Assembly (NCBI RefSeq): GCF_002875705.1
Contig: NZ_MCZZ01000111.1
Span: forward strand, 113,007 to 177,006
DNA from: Vibrio sp. 10N.261.45.E2
Lineage (GTDB): Bacteria > Pseudomonadota > Gammaproteobacteria > Enterobacterales > Vibrionaceae
Length of the DNA: 64,000 nt
Reading direction: 5' to 3'
Shown here piece after piece: positions 27,056-35,881 of this stretch (position 1 is its first letter; each line of letters opens with the position of its first letter). The position numbers and the translations under genes are program-made. The notes beneath the pieces are model-generated. The model made no database searches and had not been told where the DNA came from. It saw only the letters and a list, made by a program, of their open reading frames with translations.

Positions 27056-28345
27056 CTAATTAGTTGCTAGTAACTGACCGTATCGCTCTAGGTTATTCAA
27101 TCGAATCTCTGAGTTCGCAATAAATGTTGCTTTTGCTTTACCGGTTAACGACTTAGATTGAGGCAACTTCACGGTACGCGCATTCTTGTGTACGCCATTA
27201 ACCAAGAATTCATAATGTAAGTGTGGGCCAGTCACACGACCTGTACCCCCTAAAGTACCAATGGTTTGGCCTTGTTTTACGCGCTGACCTGTTTTCACCA
27301 TACGTCGCTTCATGTGCAGGTATTTGGTGATGTAGGTGTTGCTGTGGCGGATGAACACGTAGTTACCGTTGAATTGGTTGTAACCAGACTTCTGCACGAT
27401 ACCGTCACCGGCTGCCCAAATTGGTGTGCCAACAGGGGCTGCGTAGTCAGTGCCTCGGTGAGCACGAACTTTGCCTGTTACTGGGTGCTTTCTGTTTGGG
27501 TTGAAGTTTGATGTCACACGACGGAAATCAATAGGAGAGCGCAAGAAGGCTTTCTTCATCGCACGACCATTTTCGTCGTAGTAGTTACCCGTTTTATCGT
27601 CTAATACCGCGGTAAATGAGTCACCTTGGTTTTTGAATACGGCTGCCATGATCTTGCCGCGACCAATGACTTCGCCTTCCACCACTTTCTCTTGGTATAA
27701 GATTTTAAAGCTGTCGTTCTTACGAATATCCAATGCAAAGTCGATATCCCAACCAAAGATACCCGCCAGTTCCATAATTTGGTTTGCAGTTAAACCTGCG
27801 CTTACACCGGCATTCCAGAAGTTAGAGGTGATGTTGGCTTCTGCATAGTTATATTGGTAAGCCACTTCTTTTTTATCAAAACTTGAAGTGAAAGAGTCAC
27901 CTGATTTGGTGATTTTGAAGCTTTCAAACGCGCTAAGTTGTCGTTTGAGTTGAATAAGGTCGTTGTTCTCATCAAAGCCAAATTGCAATACATCGCCAGG
28001 TCTCAGGTTAGACAGCTGTTTCTTAATATCATCATTGGTATTGAGTAGTGTGATCAGCAGGCGGTATGAAAGCCCAATACGCTCGAATAAAACCGAGGTG
28101 CTTTCGCCAGAGCGAACGGTGTATTTCTCCCAATTGAGTACTGCCGTCGGTGGAGCGTCACTTGAGCTAATAAGCGCAGAGGCATTGATCGTCAATGGGT
28201 AATGTTTTCCCACAACTAAAGCGCCCGAATTGTCACGCAAACTGCTGACATCGGGGAGTAAGAAAATCGCGACGAAAATTACGGCACTAAAAAATGCGAT
28301 AAAAGCCCGGTGCAAAATAGGAAGGCGTGCAAAAATAGACAACAT
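27056..28345 (-). CDS. M23 family murein DD-endopeptidase (MepM/YebA-like)
   Basis: A 429-aa envelope protein. It has an N-terminal membrane anchor (about 12-31), an OapA/LysM-like domain (WEKYTVRSGESTSVLFERIGL, about 75-170) and a C-terminal M23 zinc peptidase domain. The zinc ligands are in AHRGTDYAAP and GPHLHYEF. It cleaves peptide cross-links so that new glycan strands can be inserted. It is divergent from tyrS. Related Vibrio proteins (ShyA type) have this layout. Which paralogue it is cannot be settled without the rest of the genome. Confidence 0.88.
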   Translation of the reverse strand: MLSIFARLPILHRAFIAFFSAVIFVAIFLLPDVSSLRDNSGALVVGKHYPLTINASALISSSDAPPTAVLNWEKYTVRSGESTSVLFERIGLSYRLLITLLNTNDDIKKQLSNLRPGDVLQFGFDENNDLIQLKRQLSAFESFKITKSGDSFTSSFDKKEVAYQYNYAEANITSNFWNAGVSAGLTANQIMELAGIFGWDIDFALDIRKNDSFKILYQEKVVEGEVIGRGKIMAAVFKNQGDSFTAVLDDKTGNYYDENGRAMKKAFLRSPIDFRRVTSNFNPNRKHPVTGKVRAHRGTDYAAPVGTPIWAAGDGIVQKSGYNQFNGNYVFIRHSNTYITKYLHMKRRMVKTGQRVKQGQTIGTLGGTGRVTGPHLHYEFLVNGVHKNARTVKLPQSKSLTGKAKATFIANSEIRLNNLERYGQLLATN

Positions 28346-28474
28346 GTTCCGGTTCGTTCAGTAAATATTATGAAAATCGACGACGGAATAGTGTAACTGG
28401 TTTCAAAATACATCGCTATTCAAGTAAGATGTCTAATTATTATATTTTTGCCAAATCTGTGGGAGTGAACAAGA

Positions 28475-29662
28475 ATGGCGAGTATTGAAGCTGCACTAGC
28501 CGAGATCAAACGTGGCGTAGAAGAACTGATTCCAGAAGACGAACTGATTGCTAAATTAAAAGAAGGTCGTCCTTTACGCATTAAACTGGGTGCCGATCCA
28601 ACTGCTCCAGATATCCACCTAGGCCATACGGTTATCTTTAACAAGCTTCGTGCTTTCCAAGAGCTTGGTCATGAAGTGACATTCCTTATTGGTGATTTCA
28701 CTGCAATGGTTGGTGATCCATCAGGTAAGAACTCAACGCGTCCACCGCTGAGCCGTGAAGACGTATTGAAGAATGCTGAAACTTACAAAGAGCAAGTATT
28801 CAAGATTTTAGACCCTGCGAAAACGCAAATTCGTTTCAACTCTGAGTGGCTATCTGAGCTTGGTGCTGAAGGCATGATTCGTCTTGCTTCTAACCAAACT
28901 GTTGCTCGTATGCTTGAGCGTGACGATTTCAAAAAGCGCTACGCTGGTGGTCAACCGATCGCAATTCACGAATTCATGTACCCACTTCTACAAGGTCACG
29001 ATTCTGTTGCACTAGAGAGCGACGTTGAGCTTGGCGGTACTGACCAGAAGTTTAACCTGCTAATGGGTCGTGAACTGCAAAAAGCAGCAGGTCAAAAACC
29101 ACAAGCGGTACTGATGATGCCATTACTTGTTGGTCTAGACGGCGTTAAGAAGATGTCTAAGTCTGCGCACAACTACATCGGTATTAGCGAAGCGCCAAGC
29201 GAGATGTTTGGTAAGATCATGTCTATTTCTGATGATCTAATGTGGAGCTACTACGAGCTACTGTCTTTCCGTCCACTTGAAGAAGTTGCGGAACTGAAAG
29301 CTGGTGTTGATGCAGGTAAAAACCCGCGTGACGTTAAAGTACTTCTAGCGAAAGAAATCATTGCTCGTTTTCACAGTGAAGCAGATGCTGAAGCGGCTGA
29401 GCAAGAGTTCGTTAACCGTTTTGCTAAGAACCAAGTTCCTGATGAAATGCCTGAATTTGAATTCGAAGCAGGCCTACCAATTGCTAACGTTCTAAAAGAA
29501 GCGGGTCTTGTAAACTCGACTTCTGATGCGATGCGTATGATCAAGCAAGGCGCGGCTAAGCTTGAAGGCGAGAAGATTGAAGACAGCAAATTCGTACCTG
29601 AAGCAGGTACTGCGGTTTACCAAGTCGGTAAGCGTAAGTTTGCTCGTATTACTATTAAGTAA
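28475..29662 (+). CDS. tyrS: Tyrosyl-tRNA synthetase (TyrZ-type)
   Basis: A 395-aa class I aminoacyl-tRNA synthetase that charges tRNA-Tyr. The HIGH-like motif is H48-L-G-H, the second signature is KKMSKSAHN, and the C-terminal 70 residues form an S4 RNA-binding domain ([30 protein letters not shown]). The length and the HLGH form match the TyrZ branch rather than the roughly 424-aa E. coli TyrS branch. GGGAGTGAAC precedes the ATG. No T-box leader is seen, as expected for this lineage. Confidence 0.95.
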   Translation: MASIEAALAEIKRGVEELIPEDELIAKLKEGRPLRIKLGADPTAPDIHLGHTVIFNKLRAFQELGHEVTFLIGDFTAMVGDPSGKNSTRPPLSREDVLKNAETYKEQVFKILDPAKTQIRFNSEWLSELGAEGMIRLASNQTVARMLERDDFKKRYAGGQPIAIHEFMYPLLQGHDSVALESDVELGGTDQKFNLLMGRELQKAAGQKPQAVLMMPLLVGLDGVKKMSKSAHNYIGISEAPSEMFGKIMSISDDLMWSYYELLSFRPLEEVAELKAGVDAGKNPRDVKVLLAKEIIARFHSEADAEAAEQEFVNRFAKNQVPDEMPEFEFEAGLPIANVLKEAGLVNSTSDAMRMIKQGAAKLEGEKIEDSKFVPEAGTAVYQVGKRKFARITIK

Positions 29663-29684
29663 TAATGCACATCAATAGTTGAAC

Positions 29685-29710
29685 AAAAGGCATCCACGGA
29701 TGCCTTTTTT
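29685..29710 (+). terminator. Rho-independent terminator of tyrS
   Basis: AAAAGGCATC / GATGCCTTTTTT with a CACG tetraloop, 22 bp after the stop codon. Confidence 0.9.
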
Positions 29711-29794
29711 ATTGACAGAACGTTGACGAAACTTTGAAACACCAATTGCTACACTATGCGCGCTGTCAAATTGACAGTAATTCTGGAGATTTTT

Positions 29795-29839
29795 ATGAAC
29801 AATACCGACCATCCTCCTAGTTTGAATGGAGAAGAGTAA
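29795..29839 (+). CDS. Candidate 14-aa leader peptide upstream of mgtE
   Basis: A 15-codon ORF with CTGGAG about 6 nt before the ATG, encoding MNNTDHPPSLNGEE. Asp, Pro-Pro and Glu-Glu make it acidic and proline-containing, the kind of nascent chain that destabilises ribosomes at low Mg2+ in the E. coli/Salmonella MgtL system. Its 5' end (29800-29808) pairs with a segment just after its stop codon (29846-29854). It lies 245 bp upstream of the magnesium transporter. It is too short for homology; the function is inference. Confidence 0.5.
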   Translation: MNNTDHPPSLNGEE

Positions 29840-29893
29840 CCTGTCTCGGTATTGATCTATTGTCCTGCCGTTCAGGTAGGGTATCTTTGTTTT
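29800..29893 (+). promoter_or_regulatory. Candidate attenuator: nested hairpin and terminator-like stem upstream of mgtE
   Basis: Stem A pairs CAATACCGA (29800-29808) with TCGGTATTG (29846-29854), 9 perfect bp enclosing the leader ORF. Stem B pairs CCTGCC (29864-29869) with GGTAGG (29875-29880) around a 5-nt loop, and is followed by GTATCTTTGTTTTT. Stem B plus the T-run resembles an intrinsic terminator. Ribosome position on the ORF would control stem A. Confidence 0.45.
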
Positions 29894-29951
29894 TCCCCCT
29901 CATTCTTTTCCACACACTAGATTCTAACAAGTAGACACATCAGTGCTTTAA

Positions 29952-30037
29952 GCTCTTGGTGCACGTATTTTTACGCTATTGGTATATAGTTATACGTTGA
30001 CGCACTAGTTATATGCTCTTGGTGTACTAGCTATAAG
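29952..30037 (+). repeat. Three degenerate copies of GCTMTTGGTRYA in the mgtE leader
   Basis: Copies begin at 29952 (GCTCTTGGTGCAC), 29975 (GCTATTGGTATATAG) and 30015 (GCTCTTGGTGTACTAG). The last two are each followed by a TAGTTATA- or TAGCTATA-like segment. No ORF is supported here. The role is unknown. Confidence 0.45.
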
Positions 30038-30083
30038 TTACTTGTTTTGATGGTCGTTACCTTTGCCAATCGGGAGATTCGCC

Positions 30084-30929
30084 ATGACGGTAATGAACAA
30101 CACTTTTTTATCTATTGAAGCTCTGTACTCAGAGCAAGACATCCAAGCTGTATCGAATGCATTTCAACAGTATGGACGTGAGCAACAAATTAACCTTTTG
30201 AACAAAATGCCGCTTGAAGATGCGGTGTTAGTACTGGGGCAGTGCTCTCTTAGTACGATTCAGACTTTACTTAGTGAGCTAGAAGAGCAGGGCTTTGAGA
30301 AGCGCTCTCGACATCTAGCTCACCAACTAGGGCTGATCTACTCAGAGGTGGAGCCTCAGCAGGGCTACCTTTCTACGGGTGTAATGAGCCACGTTAGGCA
30401 GCGTATCGGTTGGATTATTGCATTAGCGCTATTGGGAATCGTCTCCGGGCTTATCATTGCTCAGTATGAAGACATTCTCAGTCAGTTGGTACTGTTGGCA
30501 ATCTACATGCCGGTAATTGCTGCTGCTGGTGGTAACACCGGAACCCAAGCCGCGACTTTAGTCATCAGAGCCTTAGCCACAGGTGAGTTGAAAAAACGCC
30601 AATGGGCTAAGGTGTTATGGAAAGAGTTTAGAGTCGCTATTTGTTTAGCTTTAGCGATTGCAGTAGTGATGATTGGTCGTATTTTACTATTCAGTGAAAA
30701 CCAATCGACAGGTGGTTATGACATCAACATGATTGCGTTAGCCATTGCGGTAGCGCTGTTCATTCAAGTGACCATATCTACCGTGCTCGGCGGTGGATTA
30801 CCGATAGTTGCTAGGCTCTTTAAGCTTGATCCAGCTGTTTTAGTGAGCCCAGTACTCGCTTCGATAGTCGATATCTCAGGCATGTGGATCTACTTTACTG
30901 TAGTGAACTCGTTCCTAGGAATTGCTTAA
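30084..30929 (+). CDS. mgtE: MgtE-family magnesium transporter lacking CBS domains
   Basis: A 281-aa protein. Residues 1-95 resemble the MgtE N-terminal helical domain. The membrane domain of five spans follows directly. It carries the conserved ion-pore motif PVIAAAGGNTGTQAATLVIRALATGE. The two CBS domains, which sense cytosolic Mg2+ in full-length MgtE (about 450 aa), are absent. GGGAG sits 7 nt before the ATG at 30084, so the in-frame TTG at 30063 is rejected. Without the CBS gate, control may rest on the unusual 374-bp leader. It could carry Mg2+ or another divalent cation. Confidence 0.85.
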   Translation: MTVMNNTFLSIEALYSEQDIQAVSNAFQQYGREQQINLLNKMPLEDAVLVLGQCSLSTIQTLLSELEEQGFEKRSRHLAHQLGLIYSEVEPQQGYLSTGVMSHVRQRIGWIIALALLGIVSGLIIAQYEDILSQLVLLAIYMPVIAAAGGNTGTQAATLVIRALATGELKKRQWAKVLWKEFRVAICLALAIAVVMIGRILLFSENQSTGGYDINMIALAIAVALFIQVTISTVLGGGLPIVARLFKLDPAVLVSPVLASIVDISGMWIYFTVVNSFLGIA

Positions 30930-30961
30930 AAGCTATTAAAAATAGCTAAAATAACTCTGAG

Positions 30962-31006
30962 AAAAAAATGGCGCTGAAGATTGAAGGTCTTCAGTGCCAT
31001 TTTTTT
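30962..31006. terminator. Bidirectional terminator between mgtE and dacB
   Basis: A 13-bp stem (ATGGCGCTGAAGA with TCTTCAGTGCCAT, one G-T) is flanked by a seven-A run and a seven-T run. It serves the convergent genes. Confidence 0.92.
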
Positions 31007-31033
31007 AGGAAGAGGCTTACAAAGAGCCAAACA

Positions 31034-32467
31034 TTACTTCGACTTGCTTTGTGTTTGACTGAATTCAACCACATCTTTGTAAAAAGCACGCTCAAACTGG
31101 GTGATCGGTGCTTCAACTGGTTTGTCCGGATCTGGCTTTTCAGGGAAATAATCACGAACAAACTGTATAAACAGAGAGTTTGGTTTTCCTGACTCATCTA
31201 AACCATATCCCGCCATGTTGTAACTGCCGTATAAAGAGCCGCTTTTGGCAATGATGTTGCCTTGAACCGGTGCCTTCCTCATGCTTGGGCGGTGCTTGAG
31301 TGTTCCACTTACACCTGATGTTGGCATCACTTCAATTAGATTTAGTTTTTGGTCGTTTTCCCAGATATAACGAAGCACCTGTGCCATGGTTTGCGAGCTC
31401 ATTCGGTTATTTCTAGATAATCCAGAACCATCCACAAGCTGCGCTTTACTGAGGTCAATATTGGCCTTAGTCAGCAATATCTGTTTTATCGCTTCAGTGC
31501 CGTTATTGAAGCTGCCCGGTTGGACATAAAACGTCGCACCCAGCGTTTTAGTTAGGTTGTCTGCGATAAGGTTATCCGACTTCTTGAGCATGATATCGAG
31601 CAGTTCAGGAAGCTTTTCTGAGTTGTGACTAGCGACTAACGTGGTTTTGTCTGCTTTCTCTTTTTTACCAACAATCACATCGCCTTTAACCTGGATCTTC
31701 AATTCTTTAAGTAGTGAGTGAACCACTTGAGAGGTGTAAAGTTCTGGGTTTTGAATAGCAAACTTGAGTGGCAGTGGCTTTTTACGTTCCACCAAGCAGC
31801 CAGATAGCTTGTAAGCGTTATTTGACGTGGTGATGAGCTCTAAGTCGCATTGTGTTGCCTTCTGCCCGGAGCGAGTTACTGTCGCTGCGGTGGTCGTCAC
31901 GTCTATCGGGTAGTGAGCGGGAATATAGACGCGAGTGCCACCGTTATCTTTTGTATAAATAGAAGCTTGTGCGCAGTTGCTGTCTAAGGTCATTGCACTC
32001 GAGGGCGCGCTGTAACAAACACCTAGAATGTCCCAAGGCCAACCAACCGCTCGTTGATAGCCGGTATAAGCCGTGTTATCCAGGTATAAGTTACCTTTGA
32101 TGGTTCTGGATTGAGACTTAGTGTATTGAGCTAACAGGCCTTTAAGTTGCTCACGTTGTAGTGTTGGGTCGCCACTGAATGAAATGATTGAGTCACTCCC
32201 AGAAAGAGCAATGCTGGTCGTGTAGTGAAAGTCATCCCCTAACTCCAGTTTGGCAGCCAAAGCTGTCACTAGCTTTAAAGTACTGGCGGGTGGATAAAAG
32301 TCATCGCTATTGGAATTGAGCTCGCTCGAATCATCACTCAATGATTTGAGTATCAAGCTTGTACTACTACCATCGGGCAGTTTATTAAGAGGGACGTATG
32401 CGAAAGCGTTAACAGATAAAGCGCTAATGGAAAAACTACATACCAGTAGTGTGGATAGAAGGCGCAT
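31034..32467 (-). CDS. dacB: D-alanyl-D-alanine carboxypeptidase/endopeptidase (PBP4)
   Basis: A 477-aa periplasmic class C penicillin-binding protein that trims or cleaves peptidoglycan peptides. It has a signal peptide (about 1-23, ending VNAFA). The active-site motifs are SxxK in PPASTLKLV, SxN in KKSDNLIADN and the KTG-equivalent KSGS in IIAKSGSLYG. The insertion domains typical of PBP4 account for the length. It lies between the mgtE terminator and the porin gene. The ATG at 32467 has only a weak ribosome binding site. Confidence 0.92.
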   Translation of the reverse strand: MRLLSTLLVCSFSISALSVNAFAYVPLNKLPDGSSTSLILKSLSDDSSELNSNSDDFYPPASTLKLVTALAAKLELGDDFHYTTSIALSGSDSIISFSGDPTLQREQLKGLLAQYTKSQSRTIKGNLYLDNTAYTGYQRAVGWPWDILGVCYSAPSSAMTLDSNCAQASIYTKDNGGTRVYIPAHYPIDVTTTAATVTRSGQKATQCDLELITTSNNAYKLSGCLVERKKPLPLKFAIQNPELYTSQVVHSLLKELKIQVKGDVIVGKKEKADKTTLVASHNSEKLPELLDIMLKKSDNLIADNLTKTLGATFYVQPGSFNNGTEAIKQILLTKANIDLSKAQLVDGSGLSRNNRMSSQTMAQVLRYIWENDQKLNLIEVMPTSGVSGTLKHRPSMRKAPVQGNIIAKSGSLYGSYNMAGYGLDESGKPNSLFIQFVRDYFPEKPDPDKPVEAPITQFERAFYKDVVEFSQTQSKSK

Positions 32468-32510
32468 AGAAGATTGTCTTGGATGGCTGGTGTTTTCAGT
32501 ATACAGATAT

Positions 32511-32540
32511 AAAAAACGCCCGCTAGGTAGCGGGCGTTTT
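32511..32540 (-). terminator. Rho-independent terminator of the OmpU-type porin gene
   Basis: ACGCCCGCT / AGCGGGCGT with an AGGT loop, followed by TTTTTT on the minus strand, 39 bp past the porin stop. Confidence 0.9.
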
Positions 32541-32579
32541 GATTCTCAATTAACTAATTAATCAATTAGATAATCAGAA

Positions 32580-33629
32580 TTAGAAGTCGTAACGTAGACC
32601 AATAGCTAGCTCGTCTTCAGCATCTGTTTTTAACGCAGGACGTGTTACTAGGTTCTTAGTATCACCAAACTGGTCGCCTTCAGAGATTAGGTTGAAGTTG
32701 TACGAGATGTACGTACGGAAGTTAGGCTTGAAGTAGTAAGTAGCATCGATTGCAACATTATCTGCAGCAGTTTCGCTGTCGAACTCAGAGTTGTTGTACG
32801 TTAGCGTGAATGCAGCTTGGTTTAGAGTGTACGCAGTTGCGAATTCGTAACCAGTGTAGTCGCCGTCTTTTTTCGCTAGTTCACCGTCTGTGAATGTACC
32901 AGCGAAGTATAGAGTTTCAGTACGGTAAGATGCTGCTAGCATGTACTCGTTTTGCTCATTTTGGTCAGCGTAACCAGCACCTAGCTTAACGCCAGAGTCG
33001 CCGATTGAGTAGATACCAGATAGAGAGTAGCCATCTGCGTTGTTGTCATCGTAGCCAGTGTCAGTTGTTGAATCTTTACGATCCGCAAAACGGTAGCTTG
33101 CTTTTACGCCTAGGTCTTGGAATTGACCTTTGTACGAAACCATGTTGTCAGTACGGTCAGCTGCTGCAATCTTGTATGCTGCAGAGTTACCGTGGTAAGA
33201 CATGATATCAGTGAAGTCTGTGATAACGCCTAGCGCGCCGTCATTTTTACCGTAAGTTACTTCACCGAAGTCGCCGCCGATACCTGCGTATGTGTAACGG
33301 TTGTCGATAGTGTTGTCGCCGCTAACATTGTTGCCGTCTTTATCGTAGTCAGAAGTTGTGAACTCACCTTCGTAGAAACCAACACCGTATAGGCCGTCTT
33401 GGATTTCAACTTTACCTAGGAAGTTAAGACGCACACGAGAGTTGTCTTGTGCTTTGCCATCTTTCATAGATAGACGAGCTTCTGCACGACCACCGATCTC
33501 TAGAGAAGTGCCGTTTGAGCTGTATACAGAAGTACCGTCGATACCACCAGCTTGTTTACCGTCCGCTGCCACTGCGTTAGTAGCAAGAGCTGCAGCAGAT
33601 ACAGCAAGCGCGATCATAGTCTTGTTCAT
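32580..33629 (-). CDS. ompU: OmpU-type outer-membrane porin
   Basis: A 349-aa gram-negative porin. It has a 21-residue signal peptide ending TNAVA, then a 16-strand beta-barrel pattern with alternating residues and acidic turns, and a C-terminal Phe (GLRYDF) as the BAM recognition signal. The location between dacB and greA is that of ompU in V. cholerae, where ToxR activates it. AGGAAATAATAAC precedes the ATG. The 514-bp upstream gap is very AT-rich and contains a small hairpin in the likely leader. ToxR control is expected from the family but was not demonstrated in the sequence. Confidence 0.9.
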   Translation of the reverse strand: MNKTMIALAVSAAALATNAVAADGKQAGGIDGTSVYSSNGTSLEIGGRAEARLSMKDGKAQDNSRVRLNFLGKVEIQDGLYGVGFYEGEFTTSDYDKDGNNVSGDNTIDNRYTYAGIGGDFGEVTYGKNDGALGVITDFTDIMSYHGNSAAYKIAAADRTDNMVSYKGQFQDLGVKASYRFADRKDSTTDTGYDDNNADGYSLSGIYSIGDSGVKLGAGYADQNEQNEYMLAASYRTETLYFAGTFTDGELAKKDGDYTGYEFATAYTLNQAAFTLTYNNSEFDSETAADNVAIDATYYFKPNFRTYISYNFNLISEGDQFGDTKNLVTRPALKTDAEDELAIGLRYDF

Positions 33630-34080
33630 GTTATTATTTCCTAATTACTGTCCATAGAGGTTTTATTAAGGATTTGAACCCTTTTGTGTATTGCCTGTAT
33701 CAATCAGGCTTCATAATCATGATTAGAACAGAAGTCTGAAAAATGCCAGTGCAATCCATGGGTTACTTTTTACCTCTAAAGTTCCATAGTTAGTTAGTAA
33801 AATGATATAAAACTAAAAAATGAACACTGTTTTATTATATTTATTGTTTATCAAGTTGCTGTTTTAACAGTATTTTTATAAAAGTGTGATCTGTGTTTGT
33901 TTTGTTTGTTTTTTGTTTTTTTAGGTATTTATTCTTTGACTTATTGATGAGGAAGTTATTATTCATTTCTGTGATGTCTGTAATTTAGACCTAGATAAAG
34001 CTTTTATAACGCAAAGTGGAATAAAGGTGATTTAGCCATAAAGTTTGTTTACACTAAGCCAAATCGTTTTGTTTCTATCA
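33630..34080. other. AT-rich divergent control region between ompU and greA
   Basis: No ORF is supported. Long A/T tracts lie between 33775 and 33935, including repeated TTTG units near 33895-33920. A hairpin GCCTG / CAGGC (33694-33710) lies in the probable ompU leader. TGTGATCTGTG near 33886 resembles a CRP half-site. I could not fix a convincing ToxR repeat by eye. Confidence 0.4.
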
Positions 34081-34132
34081 CCCAAATAAATACGTTGGGT
34101 GTATTTATGTTGGCCAAAGAAAGCTTTGGCAT
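34081..34132 (+). other. Tandem hairpins in the greA leader
   Basis: CACCCAA / TTGGGTG (34081-34103) and GCCAAAG / CTTTGGC (34115-34132, 4-nt loop) sit directly upstream of the greA ribosome binding site AGAGGT. In E. coli the greA leader is the source of the small RNA GraL. Neither stem has a T-run here. Confidence 0.5.
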
Positions 34133-34143
34133 AGAGGTAAAAA

Positions 34144-34617
34144 ATGGAAAAGGTTCCAATGACAGTACGTGGCGCTCAGCAGCTACGTGACGAATTAGAT
34201 CGCCTACTTAAGCTACGCCCTGTTATCTCAGCAGCTATTGGTGAAGCACGTGAACTAGGTGACCTGAAAGAGAATGCAGAGTACCACGCTGCTCGTGAAG
34301 AGCAGGGTATCTGTGAAGCACAGATTCGCGATATCGAATACAAGCTATCGCTCGCTCAGATCATCGATGTAACTCAGATGGATAACACGGGTAAGATTAT
34401 CTTTGGTACGACAGTGACTTTGATCGATGTAGATACCGATGAAGAATTCCGCTACCAGATCGTTTCTGAAGATGAAGCGGACATCAAAACGGGTCGCATT
34501 TCTGTGAAATCACCAATTGCACGTGGTCTTATCGGTAAAATGGAAGGCGACGAAGTAATGATCTCTACCCCTGGTGGCGATAAAGACTTCGAAATCGACA
34601 AAGTAGAATATATCTAA
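34144..34617 (+). CDS. greA: Transcription elongation factor GreA
   Basis: A 157-aa secondary-channel factor that stimulates transcript cleavage by stalled RNA polymerase. The N-terminal coiled coil (1-75) carries the acidic tip in [17 protein letters not shown]. The C-terminal FKBP-like domain ends FEIDKVEYI. The length matches E. coli GreA (158 aa). It is a monocistronic gene with its own leader and terminator, divergent from the porin gene and convergent with yhbY. Confidence 0.96.
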   Translation: MEKVPMTVRGAQQLRDELDRLLKLRPVISAAIGEARELGDLKENAEYHAAREEQGICEAQIRDIEYKLSLAQIIDVTQMDNTGKIIFGTTVTLIDVDTDEEFRYQIVSEDEADIKTGRISVKSPIARGLIGKMEGDEVMISTPGGDKDFEIDKVEYI

Positions 34618-34643
34618 TTGAATTTTCTTTGTTTCTGATAAGT

Positions 34644-34670
34644 AAAAAGGTCGCTAAATGCGACCTTTTT
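34644..34670. terminator. Bidirectional terminator between greA and yhbY
   Basis: AAAAAGGTCGC / GCGACCTTTTT around a TAAAT loop. It is symmetric and lies between convergent genes. Confidence 0.92.
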
Positions 34671-34742
34671 CGTTTCTCACGCTACACTAAAAGATAAGCG
34701 CTGTGGCTACTCATTAGTGAAGTTAGCTTATATTAAGCTCGC

Positions 34743-35039
34743 TTATTTACGTGGAATCTCGATTTTACGTGCTTCTGACTGACGGAACAGTACTAGAACT
34801 TTACCGATAGTCTGTACTTTCTCAGCTTTAGTTTCACGTACAATTGCATCGATAATCAGCTGCTTAGTCTCACGGTCTTCTGATGCAACTTTAATCTTGA
34901 TCAGTTCGTGGTGGTCTAGAGCTAATTCGATTTCCGCTAGAACAGCTTCAGTAAGTCCATTTGCGCCCATTAGCACAACAGGTTTTAAACTGTGAGCTAG
35001 GCCCTTTAGATGCTGCTTTTGTTTGGTACTTAGGTTCAT
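34743..35039 (-). CDS. yhbY: CRS1/YhbY (CRM) domain RNA-binding protein
   Basis: A 98-aa single CRM-domain protein associated with 50S ribosome assembly. It begins MNLSTKQKQHLKGLAHSLKP and contains the GxxG RNA-binding loop in VLMGANGLTEAVLAEI. The length matches the E. coli protein (97 aa). It is divergent from rlmE, as in most gammaproteobacteria. Confidence 0.93.
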   Translation of the reverse strand: MNLSTKQKQHLKGLAHSLKPVVLMGANGLTEAVLAEIELALDHHELIKIKVASEDRETKQLIIDAIVRETKAEKVQTIGKVLVLFRQSEARKIEIPRK

Positions 35040-35153
35040 TACGCGGCCAATTTTCTTTACTATTAGGGTTGAAAAAACCTATTTTAACGCCATCTAAAGC
35101 TGAAGACTATAATTTATTCAGCAATTAGTACTTTCCTCCAATTTAGGTATCCA

Positions 35154-35783
35154 ATGAGCAAACAGAAACACTCGGCCAGTTCAGGCCGTTGGTTGAAGGA
35201 ACACTTCGACGACAAGTACGCAAATGAAGCAAGAAAGAAAGGCTATCGTTCACGTGCTTATTTCAAAATGGAAGAGATTCAAACGAAAGATAAATTGCTG
35301 TCTCCTGGGATGACCATTGTGGATTTGGGTGCAGCGCCTGGCGGTTGGTCTCAATATGCTGCTAAGATTGTTGGAGACAACGGACAAATCATTGCGTGTG
35401 ATTTGCTACCAATGGATCCGATTGCTGGTGTTAGCTTTTTACAAGGTGATTTTCGCGAGGACGCTGTTCTTGAAGCCTTGTTGGAACGTATACAACCAGA
35501 CATGGTTGACGTTGTGATGTCAGATATGGCGCCTAATATAGCAGGCAACAATTCTGTGGATCAGCCAAGAGCTATGTATTTAGTTGAATTAGCTTTGGAT
35601 ATGTGTCGACAAGTTCTAGCTACCAATGGTAGTTTTGTTGTAAAAGTATTCCAAGGCGAAGGGTTTGACCAATACGTTAAGGACGTCCGCGAGATGTTTA
35701 AAACAGTGAAAGTTAGAAAACCCGACTCTTCTCGAGCTCGTTCTCGTGAAGTGTTTATCGTAGCCACTGGTTACAAAGGTTAA
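35154..35783 (+). CDS. rlmE: 23S rRNA (uridine-2552-2'-O)-methyltransferase RlmE (RrmJ/FtsJ)
   Basis: A 209-aa SAM-dependent methyltransferase that modifies U2552 in the ribosomal A-loop, a late step of 50S assembly. The SAM motif is [15 protein letters not shown]. The K-D-K-E type catalytic residues include the Asp in VVMSDMAPN and the Lys in [10 protein letters not shown]. It lies 98 bp upstream of ftsH, the classical rlmE-ftsH pair. Confidence 0.95.
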   Translation: MSKQKHSASSGRWLKEHFDDKYANEARKKGYRSRAYFKMEEIQTKDKLLSPGMTIVDLGAAPGGWSQYAAKIVGDNGQIIACDLLPMDPIAGVSFLQGDFREDAVLEALLERIQPDMVDVVMSDMAPNIAGNNSVDQPRAMYLVELALDMCRQVLATNGSFVVKVFQGEGFDQYVKDVREMFKTVKVRKPDSSRARSREVFIVATGYKG

Positions 35784-35881
35784 CGATTCTCTTCCAAGAG
35801 TGAGAGTTAACAACATGGCTACAGGTTACAAACTGTAGTACCCTACCTTTAATTACAATTAGTTATCGAGAGGCTTACACC

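Noticed and set aside
28346..28474. T-box or other tRNA-sensing leader before tyrS
   Set aside because: The gap is only 129 bp, has no T-box sequence or terminator, and proteobacterial tyrS genes do not normally use one.
33775..33935. ToxR-type TNAAA repeats upstream of ompU
   Set aside because: The region is AT-rich enough that such short motifs occur by chance. I could not find a pair with consistent spacing that stood out.
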